A stretch of DNA of 19,554 bases from Deltaproteobacteria bacterium (GCA_030633185.1 DAOVTG010000018.1:1-19554), one strand, 5' to 3'. Numbered from the stretch's first letter, positions 1 through 9,540 are shown. Numbers and translations: made by a program. The notes: generated from the letters alone by a model not told the origin.

Positions 1-440
1 ACTGGGGTCCAGTTGATCACCAGACCACAAACCCGGTCATCCCGAACCATAACGTCTTCAACTGAGAAGAGGTTAAAAACTTCAGTCCCGGCCTGCACTG
101 CTTTAGCAATCAGCAGGGCTACCGACTCGACGGAACCGGCGGTATAGTAACCAGGCCGTAATTCGCGGTAACGAATCCCGAATTCATCGAGTATCCGCAA
201 ACCCTCTTCCTGAACGACGATCTCGTTAAACATCATGCCGCCGCCCCACATGCCGCCACCGAGGCTCAGTTTACGTTCAAAAAGAGCTACTTTTTTACCG
301 GCTTTGGCAAGATAGTAGGCAGCAACCAGACCGGCCGGACCCCCACCAACGATAATGACATCGTTGTCAAGATGATTAACCAGTTTTTCATGATAACGGT
401 CAACTATTGCCCGGGTAATAATTACTTCGTCTAATGCCAT
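1..440 (-). CDS. thi4: Thi4-type thiazole synthase (partial, N-terminal 146 residues)
   Basis: This is the N-terminal part of a Thi4-family, FAD/NAD-binding-fold protein that makes the adenosine diphosphate thiazole precursor of thiamine from NAD and glycine. The reading frame starts at ATG 440-438 and runs off the window edge. It opens MALDEVIITRAIVDRY, then the dinucleotide-binding motif VIIVGGGPAGLVAAYYL at about residues 28-44, then FERKLSLGGGMWGGGMMFNE, a block typical of Thi4. A Shine-Dalgarno AAAGG lies 8 nt before the ATG. Only 28 nt separate it from the rpoC stop and no terminator is visible, so co-transcription with rpoC is likely. No TPP riboswitch fits in that gap. The residue that separates single-turnover Cys enzymes from sulfide-using His enzymes lies outside the window, so the mechanism cannot be read here. 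The family call is firm; a related FAD oxidoreductase is much less likely. Confidence 0.88.
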   Translation of the reverse strand, partial: MALDEVIITRAIVDRYHEKLVNHLDNDVIIVGGGPAGLVAAYYLAKAGKKVALFERKLSLGGGMWGGGMMFNEIVVQEEGLRILDEFGIRYRELRPGYYTAGSVESVALLIAKAVQAGTEVFNLFSVEDVMVRDDRVCGLVINWTP

Positions 441-468
441 TGTACAAACCTTTCTGTAATAAATTCAA

Positions 469-3400
469 CTAAACGACGTTCTCGACTTCAGCCTCTACAT
501 CCTCTTTTACTTCTGCCGGAGACAACGGAGCTCCGGCATTTATCAATAATGCAGCTTCATCAGCTTCGGCATCAGCAGCCATCGCCGCCTTGATGGCAAG
601 CTGATCCTCTTCACTCATGCCGACCTTAAGATTACGATAACAACGCTGCCCGGAACCGGCCGGGATCAGACGACCCATGATAACATTTTCCTTGAGTCCG
701 AGAAGGTTATCAACTTTGTCAGCGATACTGGCCTGGGTCAGAACCTTGGTGGTCTCCTGGAATGAAGCAGCCGAGATAAAGCTGTCGGTACTTAAAGATG
801 CCTTGGTAATACCCAGAAAAAGAGGTTCACCAACGGCCGGTTGTAAGCCCTCGGCCACAACTTTGCGATTCTCCTCTGCAAAGGCTCCCTTTTCAACCGT
901 TTCATCAACCAGAAAAATGGTTTCGCCGGGGTCAACCACCTTGATACGCCTCAGCATCTGACGGACAATAACCTCAATGTGTTTATCATTGATGCCAACC
1001 CCCTGTAGACGATAGACCTCTTGAACTTCATTGACGATATATTTGGCCAATTCCTTAACCCCAAGAACCCGCAGGATATCATGCGGGTCGATGGAACCAT
1101 CAACCAGGGGCTCTCCGACAGCCACCATATCACCTTCATGAACAATCAGATATTTCCCTTTCGGAATCAGATGTTCAATCGGATCCCCGATCTCCGGAGT
1201 AACGATAACCTTCTGCTTACCCTTAACTATTTTACCCAGAGAAACAATCCCCTCAATCTCGGCAATAACCGCAATCTCTTTCGGTTTGCGAGCCTCAAAA
1301 AGCTCCGCAACCCGGGGCAAACCACCGGTAATGTCCTTGGTTTTTGTTGTATCCCGGGGTTTGGTCGCAATTATATCACCGGCCAGAACCTCTTCACCGT
1401 CAGTGACCATAACATGAATCCCGGGGGAGAAGTAGTAACGCGCATCACCGCGATCACCAACTTTCATAGTTCGGTTTTTCTCATCCTTGATTGAGAGCCG
1501 GGGCCTAAGATCGGCATTTCGGCTCTCGGTCACTACCCGCCGTGACATCCGGGTCTGCTGGTCAACCTGCTCGGTTAAAGTCACCCCTTCAACCAGGTCA
1601 CCATATTTAACCTTACCACTAACGGCGGTAAGAGTCGGAATGGAAAAAGGATCCCATTCGGCCAAAAGTTGCCCAGGCTTGATTTCAGAACCCTCTTCAA
1701 CATGCAAAATAGATCCGAAAACAACCTTATTACGCTCTTTAATATTGCCCTGCTGATCAACCACCGCAATCTCACCGTTACGGTTCATGGCCACCAGTTT
1801 TCCGTCCCGGTTACGAACCGTATCCAGTTTCAGGTACTGAATCTGACCGCCCAACTTGGCCTCTAGTGAAGATTGCTCAACCGAACTGGAGGCGGTACCA
1901 CCGATATGAAAGGTCCTCATCGTCAACTGAGTACCGGGTTCACCGATTGACTGGGCCGCAATAACCCCAACCGACTCGCCGAGATTAACGACTCGTCCAC
2001 GAGCCAGGTCACGACCATAACAATAAGCGCAAATACCCTGTTTAGCCTGACAGGTCAAAACTGAACGAATCCGCACCCGGTCGATACCGGAAGCATCTAT
2101 CTGTTCGGCCAACTCTTCGTTAATCTCCTGGTCGGCCTCAACAATAATATTTCCCGTGATCGGCGAGACTATATCCTCCTGCGCGACCCGCCCGAGAACC
2201 CGGGCTGAAACCTTTTCAATAACTTCACCACCCTCTGTCAACGGGGTCACAAAAATACCATCTAGAGTGCCGCAATCAACTTCAGCAACGACTGCATCTT
2301 GGGCAACATCAACCAGACGCCGGGTCAGATAGCCAGAATTCGCGGTTTTCAAGGCCGTGTCGGCCAAACCTTTACGAGCCCCGTGGGTCGAAACAAAATA
2401 CTGGAGAACATTGAGACCTTCGCGAAAGTTGGCGATAATCGGATTTTCAATAATCTCACCGGAAGGTTTAGCCATCAATCCGCGCATCCCGGCCAATTGC
2501 CGAATCTGCTGCTGGCTGCCACGGGCTCCGGAATCGGCCATCATATAGACCGAATTAAAGGATTTTACCTCTTGCTTCTCGCCTTTTTCATCCTCAACTA
2601 TCTCTTTGCTGATGGTATCCATCATTGCATTGGCCACCAGATCAGTGGTTTTGGACCAGATGTCAACCAATTTATTGTAACGTTCGCCCGAGGTAATCAG
2701 ACCATTATTTATTTGGCGTTCAATCTCACGAACCTTTTCGTTAGCATCCTCAATAAGGGCATTTTTGGTCTCAGGTATTTCCAGATCATCAATCCCGATA
2801 GAGATCGCCGCCTGGGTTGCAAATTTGTAGCCCAGATCCTTAATCCGGTCAGCGAAGATAACCGTTTTTTTGTCGCCGGCTTTGAGATAGATCTTCTCAA
2901 AAAGCTGAGAGATACTCTTTTTGGTCAAGGTTTCGTTATAGGAGGAAAACGGCATCTCATCCGGAACAATCTCGTGCAAAAGAACTCTACCAACCGTAGT
3001 TTCAGTCAGTTGCCCTTCTATTATTACTTTAATAACGGCCTGCAGATCCACACATCCGGCATCATAGGCAATCCGCAACTCATCCGGGGAACTGTAGAGG
3101 GTTCCGGTTCCGAGTGCAAAAGGCCGGTCTCGGGTCATCCAGTAGATCCCTAAAACAATATCCTGGGTTGGAATAATAACCGGACGGCCATTGGCCGGCG
3201 AGAGAATATTGTTGGTTGACATCATCAAAACCCGGGCTTCAGTCTGGGCCTCAATCGACAATGGTATATGGACGGCCATCTGGTCACCATCAAAGTCTGC
3301 GTTATAAGCACTGCAGACCAAAGGGTGTAATCGAATCGCCTTACCTTCCGTCAAAATCGGCTCAAAGGCTTGTATACCGAGACGATGCAGGGTCGGAGCC

Positions 3401-4677
3401 CGGTTCAAGAGCACCGGATGCTCGGTGATGACCTCTTCGAGCAGATCCCAGACCTCTGATTTCTCCTGTTCCACCATCTTTTTGGCACTTTTAATGGTTG
3501 TCACATATTCGCGTTCAAGCAATTTATTGTAGATAAAAGGTTTAAAGAGTTCGAGTGCCATCTTTTTGGGCAAACCGCACTGGTGCAGACGCAATTCGGG
3601 ACCTACGACAATCACCGAACGGCCGGAGTAATCGACCCGTTTACCGAGCAGGTTCTGACGGAAACGACCCTGTTTCCCTTTCAGCATATCGCTTAAAGAT
3701 TTTAAGGGACGTTTATTAGCACCACTGATCGCCCGACCCCGCCGACCATTGTCAAAAAGGGCGTCAACCGACTCTTGGAGCATCCTCTTCTCATTGCAGA
3801 TGATAATCCAGGGGGCTTTTAGCTCGATCAATCTTTTGAGACGATTATTGCGGTTGATGACCCGACGATAGAGATCATTGAGATCGGAAGTCGCAAAACG
3901 ACCACCATCAAGAGGGACCAGGGGACGCAAATCGGGTGGCAGAATCGGGATAACATCCATGATCATCCACTCAGGTAAATTCCCGGATTTACGGAAATCG
4001 TCAATAACTTTAAGACGCTTGGCAATTTTTTTCTTTTTGGCTTCGGAACCGGTCTCAACCATATCCTGTCGGAGTTTGAGGCGCTCACTCTCAAGATCGA
4101 CCTTCTGAAGCATCTCCTTGACCGCTTCAGCCCCGATTCCGCAACGAATCGTATCACCATGTTTTTCTTCGAGCAACAGATACTCATCCTCGGAAACCAA
4201 CTGCCCTTTGACTATCTCATCGGCATCACCGGCATCAAGAACGACATAGTTTTCAAAATAGAGAATCCGCTCTACATCTTTCAAGGTTTTATCAAGCAGC
4301 AGAGCAATACGACTCGGAAGACTTTTCAAAAACCAGATATGAGCTACGGGAGAGGCAAGTTCAATATGGCCCATGCGCACCCGCCTGACCTTCGACTGAA
4401 TGACTTCAACTCCACATTTTTCACAAACAATGCCTCTGTGTTTCATGCGTTTATACTTACCGCAATTACACTCGAAATCTTTTACCGGTCCAAATATTTT
4501 TGCACAAAAAAGGCCATCCCGTTCCGGTTTAAAGGTACGGTAATTGACGGTCTCAGGTTTTTTCACCTCGCCAAAAGACCAACTGCGAATCTTCTCCGGC
4601 GACGCCAGTTTAATCCGCAGGGATTTGAACTTCAAGGCATCTTTGGGTTTCTGAAAAAAACTCAAAACATCTCTCAT
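469..4677 (-). CDS. rpoC: DNA-directed RNA polymerase subunit beta'
   Basis: This is the beta' subunit (1402 aa), which carries the catalytic Mg-binding loop of RNA polymerase. An N-terminal zinc site has Cys70, Cys72, Cys85 and Cys88. The catalytic motif NADFDGDQMAVH covers residues 459-470, with Asp461, Asp463 and Asp465. A second zinc site uses Cys802, Cys876, Cys883 and Cys886. The first half of the trigger loop (QSIGEPGTQLTMRTFHIGG) is at about 909-927. About 200 residues then separate it from the block KDITGGLPRVAELFEA, so the large trigger-loop insertion known from E. coli (SI3) is present, and total length is close to the E. coli 1407. The ATG overlaps the rpoB stop by 4 nt (ATGA), implying translational coupling. 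All signature residues are intact. Stop is TAG at 471-469. Confidence 0.98.
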   Translation of the reverse strand: MRDVLSFFQKPKDALKFKSLRIKLASPEKIRSWSFGEVKKPETVNYRTFKPERDGLFCAKIFGPVKDFECNCGKYKRMKHRGIVCEKCGVEVIQSKVRRVRMGHIELASPVAHIWFLKSLPSRIALLLDKTLKDVERILYFENYVVLDAGDADEIVKGQLVSEDEYLLLEEKHGDTIRCGIGAEAVKEMLQKVDLESERLKLRQDMVETGSEAKKKKIAKRLKVIDDFRKSGNLPEWMIMDVIPILPPDLRPLVPLDGGRFATSDLNDLYRRVINRNNRLKRLIELKAPWIIICNEKRMLQESVDALFDNGRRGRAISGANKRPLKSLSDMLKGKQGRFRQNLLGKRVDYSGRSVIVVGPELRLHQCGLPKKMALELFKPFIYNKLLEREYVTTIKSAKKMVEQEKSEVWDLLEEVITEHPVLLNRAPTLHRLGIQAFEPILTEGKAIRLHPLVCSAYNADFDGDQMAVHIPLSIEAQTEARVLMMSTNNILSPANGRPVIIPTQDIVLGIYWMTRDRPFALGTGTLYSSPDELRIAYDAGCVDLQAVIKVIIEGQLTETTVGRVLLHEIVPDEMPFSSYNETLTKKSISQLFEKIYLKAGDKKTVIFADRIKDLGYKFATQAAISIGIDDLEIPETKNALIEDANEKVREIERQINNGLITSGERYNKLVDIWSKTTDLVANAMMDTISKEIVEDEKGEKQEVKSFNSVYMMADSGARGSQQQIRQLAGMRGLMAKPSGEIIENPIIANFREGLNVLQYFVSTHGARKGLADTALKTANSGYLTRRLVDVAQDAVVAEVDCGTLDGIFVTPLTEGGEVIEKVSARVLGRVAQEDIVSPITGNIIVEADQEINEELAEQIDASGIDRVRIRSVLTCQAKQGICAYCYGRDLARGRVVNLGESVGVIAAQSIGEPGTQLTMRTFHIGGTASSSVEQSSLEAKLGGQIQYLKLDTVRNRDGKLVAMNRNGEIAVVDQQGNIKERNKVVFGSILHVEEGSEIKPGQLLAEWDPFSIPTLTAVSGKVKYGDLVEGVTLTEQVDQQTRMSRRVVTESRNADLRPRLSIKDEKNRTMKVGDRGDARYYFSPGIHVMVTDGEEVLAGDIIATKPRDTTKTKDITGGLPRVAELFEARKPKEIAVIAEIEGIVSLGKIVKGKQKVIVTPEIGDPIEHLIPKGKYLIVHEGDMVAVGEPLVDGSIDPHDILRVLGVKELAKYIVNEVQEVYRLQGVGINDKHIEVIVRQMLRRIKVVDPGETIFLVDETVEKGAFAEENRKVVAEGLQPAVGEPLFLGITKASLSTDSFISAASFQETTKVLTQASIADKVDNLLGLKENVIMGRLIPAGSGQRCYRNLKVGMSEEDQLAIKAAMAADAEADEAALLINAGAPLSPAEVKEDVEAEVENVV

Positions 4678-7600
4678 GATTTCTCCTCCTCCAACTCGAC
4701 ATCCAGACAGAGACTCTGGAGCTCCTTGATCAAGACATTGAAGGATTCAGGCAGGCCCGATTCCAGGGTCTGCTTACCTTTAACAATTGCTTCATACATC
4801 CTCGTCCGGCCCGCAACATCGTCTGATTTAACCGTTAAGAACTCCTGCAGGGTGTAGGCGGCACCGTAGGCTTCCAGGGCCCAAACCTCCATCTCCCCAA
4901 GGCGCTGCCCACCAAACTGGGCTTTACCGCCCAGAGGCTGCTGGGTTACTAACGAATAGGGACCGATCGAACGAGCATGCATCTTGTCATCAACCAGGTG
5001 ATGAAGTTTGAGAATATACATGTAACCCACGGTTACGGGACGCTCAAAAGGCTCTCCAGTACGACCGTCATGCAAGATCACCTGACCGCTACGCGGGAGC
5101 CCGGCATTTTCAAGACACTCCTTAATTTTATCCTCACCCGCACCATCAAATACCGGGGTCGCCATAGGCACATAAGGAGACAATTTAGTCGCCTGTTCAC
5201 GAATTTCGTCATCGGTCGCCGCGGCCAGCCAACCCAGAGATCGCTGATCATGAGTAAAGATTTGGTTAAGCTTTTCACGTAAAGGCTCAGGCCCATACTC
5301 TTTTTCAATCATCTCTTCAAGCTGCCGGCCCAAACTCTGGGCGGCCCATCCTAAATGGGTCTCCAACACCTGGCCGACGTTCATGCGCGAGGGCACCCCC
5401 AGCGGATTAAGGACGATATCCACGGTCGAGCCATCGGCCAGATAGGGCATATCCTCTTCCGGCACAATACGAGAGAGTACTCCTTTATTACCATGCCGCC
5501 CCGACATTTTATCGCCGACTGACAATTTACGCTTGATAGCGATATAGATTTTTACCATCTGGTTGACACCGGGCTGCAGTTCATCGCCCCGCCGCAGAGT
5601 TTCAATTTTCTCTGTAATCGAAGTCTCAACCCGCTCAATTTCGCGATCCATATAGACAACCAGTCGGCCAATCTGCTCCTCAATCTCAGGAGCTTTCTGC
5701 AAGACCAGATTACTACACATCTTCAGGGTTACTTTTATAACATCTTCGCTCTTAAGTTTGCTCCCGGCCTCTAAGACAGCAACCCCTTTTCCGCTCTTTA
5801 AGTCGGTTTCCAGGATCTGACCGACCAGCAGTTCACGAACCTTGGCTGTCACACTGCGGCGGATAAAATAGAGCTCTTTGTCGGCATCACTTTTAACCTT
5901 TTTGATGTCTTGTTCCCGTTCTTCAGCGCCACCTTCACCGGAATATCCTTTACGAGCAAAGGTTTTGGTATTAATAACTACACCTTTGACCCCAGGTGAT
6001 ACCCTGAGTGAAGTATCCCTGACCTCGCCGGCTTTCTCACCGAAGATAGCCCGTAAAAGTTTCTCTTCCGGTGAAAGCTGGGTCTCGCCTTTCGGAGTGA
6101 TTTTACCAACCAAAATATCACCGGGACTGACATGAGCACCGATATGTACAATCCCATCTTGGTCAAGATGGGCCAGACCCTCGTCACCGACATTGGGAAT
6201 ATCACGGGTAATCTCCTCAGGTCCCAATTTGGTATCGCGAGCCACCAGCTCACAGACTTCGATATGGACAGAGGTAAATTTGTCATCCTTAATCAGTCTT
6301 TCATTAATCAGAATTGAATCCTCAAAGTTGTAACCACCCCAAGGCATAAAGGCAACTTTGACATTCTGGCCCAAAGCGAGCTCACCATGATCCATCGACG
6401 GGCCATCGGCCAGGATCTCTCCGGCTTCGACGTAAGTCCCACTTTTGACCAAAGGAATATGGTTGAAACAGGTATTCTGATTGGAGCGCATAAATTTTGC
6501 CAGAGGATAGCTGTCGATAGCAAAATCATCCTCTTCATTTTCACCTTCATGACGAACAATAATTTTCCCCGAATCGACATACTCGACAAAACCGCTTCTT
6601 TTAGCGACCACGGCGATACCGGAATCTAACGCCACCCGCCCTTCCATACCGGTTCCGACCATCGGAGCTTCGGTTCGCAACAAAGGTACGGCCTGGCGCT
6701 GCATATTTGATCCCATCAGAGCCCGGTTGGCGTCATCATGTTCGAGAAAAGGAATCAAAGAAGCCGCAACACTGACCAACTGTCGCGGGGAGACGTCCAT
6801 GTATTCAATATTATCGCGCCGCTCAATACTGTATTCACCAGCTTTACGACAGGTCACCATTTCATTAGTAAAACTTCCGTCGGGATCAAGCGGAGCACTA
6901 GCCTGGGCGATAATCTTGTCATCCTCATCCATGGCATAGAGATAGCGCACTTCATCACTGACTACGCCATCGCTGACAACCCGATAAGGAGTTTCAATAA
7001 AACCGAATTCATTAACCCTGGCGTAACTTGCCAAAGAGGCGATCAGTCCGATATTGGGACCTTCCGGGGTCTCAATCGGACAGAGACGACCATAGTGGGT
7101 CAAGTGAACATCACGAACCTCAAAACCGGCCCGCTCACGGGTCAAACCGCCCGGCCCCAAGGCGCTCAAACGACGCTTATGGGTAATCTCGGAAAGCGGA
7201 TTAGTCTGATCCATGAACTGAGAGAGCTGACTGCTGCCGAAAAATTCCTTAATCGCCGCACTGACCGGTTTGGAGTTAATCAAATCATGCGGCATCGCAG
7301 TATCAATCTCCTGCAGACTCATACGTTCACGAATAGATTTCTCCATCCGCACCAGACCAACACGATACTGATTTTCAATCAACTCGCCAACCGTCCGAAC
7401 CCGGCGGTTACCCAAGTGATCGATATCATCAATAACCCCTTTATCGGTTCTTAAAGAGATCAGATAGCGGACAATAGCCAGGATATCTTCTGCGGTCAGC
7501 GTTTTACAGTCAAGTGGCTGATCGGTTCCCAGCTTGTGATTAATCTTGAGTCGGCCTACCCGGGAGAGATCATAACGCTCCGGATTAAAAAAGAGATTCT

Positions 7601-8852
7601 GAAAAAGAGCGTCGGCAATCTCGATAGTCGGTGGTTCTCCAGGACGCAGGCGCCGATAGATCTCAAGCTTGGCTTTTTCAACCTCAAACTCTTTCTCGCT
7701 CTTCTCACCCCGGGCCACAGACTCCCGCTCTTCATCACTCAAGAGTATCTTGTCGACCAGCAGGGTATCCCGCAAGTATGATCCGACATTCACATTATCG
7801 ATATAGAGGATTTCGAAGCTTTCAACCCCACTCGCCTGCAAGGCCTCCATTTTTTCCGCCGTAATCTCTTCGTTACACTCAAGCAGAACTTCCCCGGTTT
7901 GCGGATCAACGACATCATGAGAGACAAAAGAGTTGACCAACTCGTCATCCATAATCGGCAGGATTTCAAGCCCGGCAGCTTTCATGCGGCGCAGAGCGGT
8001 CTTACTGATCTTACGACCCTTGAGCAGCAGGGCCTCGCCGGTTTCGGGATCGACAACATCCTCACGGGCCTTGAAACTGACAACCAGATCAGTGTTTTCA
8101 TAATCAATGACGCGGGTGAAGGCTCCATCCGGCAAACAGTTAATCGTAACACTGTCGTAAAAGAGATTTAAAAGCTCCTCGGTCGAATAGCCCAATGCCC
8201 GCAACAAAACCGTAGCCGGTAATTTGCGGCGCCGATCTATACGGACATGAATGAGGTCTTTATTGTCAAACTCAAAATCGATCCAGGAGCCGCGATAGGG
8301 TATCACCCGGGCGCTGAACAACGACATTCCGCTGACCGTACTTTTCGATTTTTCCTGGGAGAAAAAGACCCCGGGTGAACGATGGAGCTGGCTGACAATG
8401 ACCCTCTCGGTGCCATTGATGATGAAGGTTCCCCTTTCACTCATCAACGGGATTTCACCAAAATAGACCTCTTGCTCTTTGATATCACGAATTGAGCGTT
8501 GATCACTGCCCTCTTCGATATCCCAGATAATCAGACGAATTCGAACCCGAATGGGAACCGCGTAAGTCAGACCTTTGAGCATACATTCGCGGTCGTCATA
8601 ACGTGGCGTCCCAAAGTTATAACTGACAAATTCAATCGAAGAGGTGCCGTAAAAGTCCTTTATGGGAAAAACACTTTTGAAAACACCTTGGAGGCCGATA
8701 TCTTCCCGCTCCTCATGAGGAATTTCATCCTGGAGAAAACGTTTAAAAGAATCGAGCTGCAGATCAAGCAGAAAAGGGACTTCCACGACTTCGTTAATGG
8801 TCGCAAAATTACAGCGCAGACGAGGCAGGTTACGGCTATTGCGGACTACCAT
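4674..8852 (-). CDS. rpoB: DNA-directed RNA polymerase subunit beta
   Basis: This is the beta subunit of RNA polymerase (1392 aa, normal for a proteobacterial-type RpoB). The rifampicin-pocket block GSSQLSQFMDQTNPLSEITH lies at about residues 539-558, followed by KRRLSALGPGGL. The positions matching E. coli Asp516, His526 and Ser531 keep D, H and S (residues 548, 558, 563), so no classical rifampicin-resistance substitution is seen there. CPIETPEGPNIGLI and the C-terminal GGKAQFGGQRLGEMEVWALE are intact. Two similar modules around residues 265-300 and 313-350 (each beginning DVVDP.TGE) match the known beta-beta' module insertion of proteobacterial RpoB. The ATG at 8852 has GAGG 10 nt upstream; two nearby upstream ATGs are out of frame. 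The gene is separated from rplL by 161 nt holding an attenuator-like hairpin and overlaps rpoC at its 3' end. Confidence 0.98.
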   Translation of the reverse strand: MVVRNSRNLPRLRCNFATINEVVEVPFLLDLQLDSFKRFLQDEIPHEEREDIGLQGVFKSVFPIKDFYGTSSIEFVSYNFGTPRYDDRECMLKGLTYAVPIRVRIRLIIWDIEEGSDQRSIRDIKEQEVYFGEIPLMSERGTFIINGTERVIVSQLHRSPGVFFSQEKSKSTVSGMSLFSARVIPYRGSWIDFEFDNKDLIHVRIDRRRKLPATVLLRALGYSTEELLNLFYDSVTINCLPDGAFTRVIDYENTDLVVSFKAREDVVDPETGEALLLKGRKISKTALRRMKAAGLEILPIMDDELVNSFVSHDVVDPQTGEVLLECNEEITAEKMEALQASGVESFEILYIDNVNVGSYLRDTLLVDKILLSDEERESVARGEKSEKEFEVEKAKLEIYRRLRPGEPPTIEIADALFQNLFFNPERYDLSRVGRLKINHKLGTDQPLDCKTLTAEDILAIVRYLISLRTDKGVIDDIDHLGNRRVRTVGELIENQYRVGLVRMEKSIRERMSLQEIDTAMPHDLINSKPVSAAIKEFFGSSQLSQFMDQTNPLSEITHKRRLSALGPGGLTRERAGFEVRDVHLTHYGRLCPIETPEGPNIGLIASLASYARVNEFGFIETPYRVVSDGVVSDEVRYLYAMDEDDKIIAQASAPLDPDGSFTNEMVTCRKAGEYSIERRDNIEYMDVSPRQLVSVAASLIPFLEHDDANRALMGSNMQRQAVPLLRTEAPMVGTGMEGRVALDSGIAVVAKRSGFVEYVDSGKIIVRHEGENEEDDFAIDSYPLAKFMRSNQNTCFNHIPLVKSGTYVEAGEILADGPSMDHGELALGQNVKVAFMPWGGYNFEDSILINERLIKDDKFTSVHIEVCELVARDTKLGPEEITRDIPNVGDEGLAHLDQDGIVHIGAHVSPGDILVGKITPKGETQLSPEEKLLRAIFGEKAGEVRDTSLRVSPGVKGVVINTKTFARKGYSGEGGAEEREQDIKKVKSDADKELYFIRRSVTAKVRELLVGQILETDLKSGKGVAVLEAGSKLKSEDVIKVTLKMCSNLVLQKAPEIEEQIGRLVVYMDREIERVETSITEKIETLRRGDELQPGVNQMVKIYIAIKRKLSVGDKMSGRHGNKGVLSRIVPEEDMPYLADGSTVDIVLNPLGVPSRMNVGQVLETHLGWAAQSLGRQLEEMIEKEYGPEPLREKLNQIFTHDQRSLGWLAAATDDEIREQATKLSPYVPMATPVFDGAGEDKIKECLENAGLPRSGQVILHDGRTGEPFERPVTVGYMYILKLHHLVDDKMHARSIGPYSLVTQQPLGGKAQFGGQRLGEMEVWALEAYGAAYTLQEFLTVKSDDVAGRTRMYEAIVKGKQTLESGLPESFNVLIKELQSLCLDVELEEEKS

Positions 8853-8924
8853 AGAACATTAACCTCATTTTAACAGAGTTAGTATGATGAAAATTTACAA
8901 GCGGTGGGAAGGGTTGGTAGAGAA

Positions 8925-8968
8925 TAAAAAACAACATAAGGGATAGGGCTTTTCAACCCTATCCCTTA
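8925..8968 (-). terminator. Attenuator-like intrinsic terminator between rplL and rpoB
   Basis: Read on the minus strand, a perfect 12-bp stem (TAAGGGATAGGG, 8957-8968 written as CCCTATCCCTTA on plus, pairing with 8937-8948) encloses an 8-nt loop. It is followed at once by TGTTGTTTTTTATTCT, a U-rich tail. This is the layout of an intrinsic terminator, but it lies inside the operon with no visible promoter between it and rpoB. The natural reading is partial termination, as known for the rplL-rpoB attenuator in E. coli. The stem could also serve as an RNase III processing site. The strength of termination is inference. Confidence 0.72.
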
Positions 8969-9013
8969 CGTTCCAAGACAGTTACAAATGTCTAACAATT
9001 GTCATCCTGATAT

Positions 9014-9391
9014 TTACTTGACCTCGGCAGTAGCTCCGGCTTCTTCAAGTTTTTTCACCAGTCCTTCGGCTTCATCTTTGCTGATACCTTCCTTGATGGC
9101 TTTCGGTGCACCCTCTACTTCAGCCTTGGCCTCTTTCAGCCCAAGTCCGGTAATCTCGCGGACGGTTTTAATTACTTGGATCTTCTTTTCACCAAAAGAG
9201 AGCAACATAACATTAAACTCGGTCTGTTCTTCAGCTGCGGCTTCACCACCGGCTGCCGGCATAGCGGCCATCGCCATCGGAGCCGCAGCGGATACGCCAA
9301 ATTTTTCTTCAAGCTCTTTCACAAGTTCGGAAAGCTCCAGAACCGACATGTTTTCAATAAACTGGATGACATCTTCTTTAGTAATCGCCAT
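9014..9391 (-). CDS. rplL: 50S ribosomal protein L7/L12
   Basis: This is the stalk protein L7/L12 (125 aa), which recruits and stimulates translational GTPases such as the EF-Tu and EF-G encoded upstream. The N-terminal dimerisation domain is at about residues 1-35, followed by an Ala/Met/Gly-rich hinge at about 36-54. The C-terminal domain carries the conserved GEKKIQVIKTVREITGLGLKEAK segment in two parts and ends in a typical EEAGATAEVK tail. AAGGAG sits 9 nt before the ATG. It is separated from rplJ by an unusually long 218-nt gap with two hairpins and from rpoB by an attenuator-like hairpin. Confidence 0.97.
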   Translation of the reverse strand: MAITKEDVIQFIENMSVLELSELVKELEEKFGVSAAAPMAMAAMPAAGGEAAAEEQTEFNVMLLSFGEKKIQVIKTVREITGLGLKEAKAEVEGAPKAIKEGISKDEAEGLVKKLEEAGATAEVK

Positions 9392-9463
9392 GATTTAAAA
9401 CTCCTTAAAAAATAACTCTAATTCACAACTATCTAAAACCCGCCTTCCAACTGTCTCGATGTA

Positions 9464-9540
9464 GGGACAGACCTTCAGTTCTGTCCCCGTTACAGAGGGC
9501 GAAGCAAAGTCCACCGCGAGCCGCTGTAACTTAATCTCTA
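9464..9540 (-). repeat. Paired hairpin element in the rplJ-rplL gap
   Basis: Two adjacent inverted repeats fill the middle of the 218-nt rplJ-rplL spacer. The first pairs GGGACAGA (9464-9471) with TCTGTCCC (9480-9487) around an 8-nt loop. The second pairs GTTACAG (9489-9495) with CTGTAAC (9534-9540) around a 38-nt G+C-rich interior. Just one base separates them. The interior differs in composition from the A+T-rich flanks, which suggests an inserted intergenic repeat rather than native spacer. It is not followed by a T-run in either direction, so it does not look like a terminator. It could also be a structured RNA that tunes rplL expression. Whether it is repeated elsewhere in the genome cannot be seen here. 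Confidence 0.5.

Noticed and set aside
2299..3153. Long plus-strand open frame opposite rpoC (284 codons)
   Set aside because: It lies wholly antisense to conserved rpoC coding sequence, has no recognisable domain and is explained by codon bias of the real gene. The same applies to 4159-4857 and 6738-7454.
7052..7113. RpoB reads VHLTHYGR where many proteins have VHPTHYGR
   Set aside because: This position varies among bacteria and is outside the residues matching the classical rifampicin-resistance changes, so it is not evidence of resistance.
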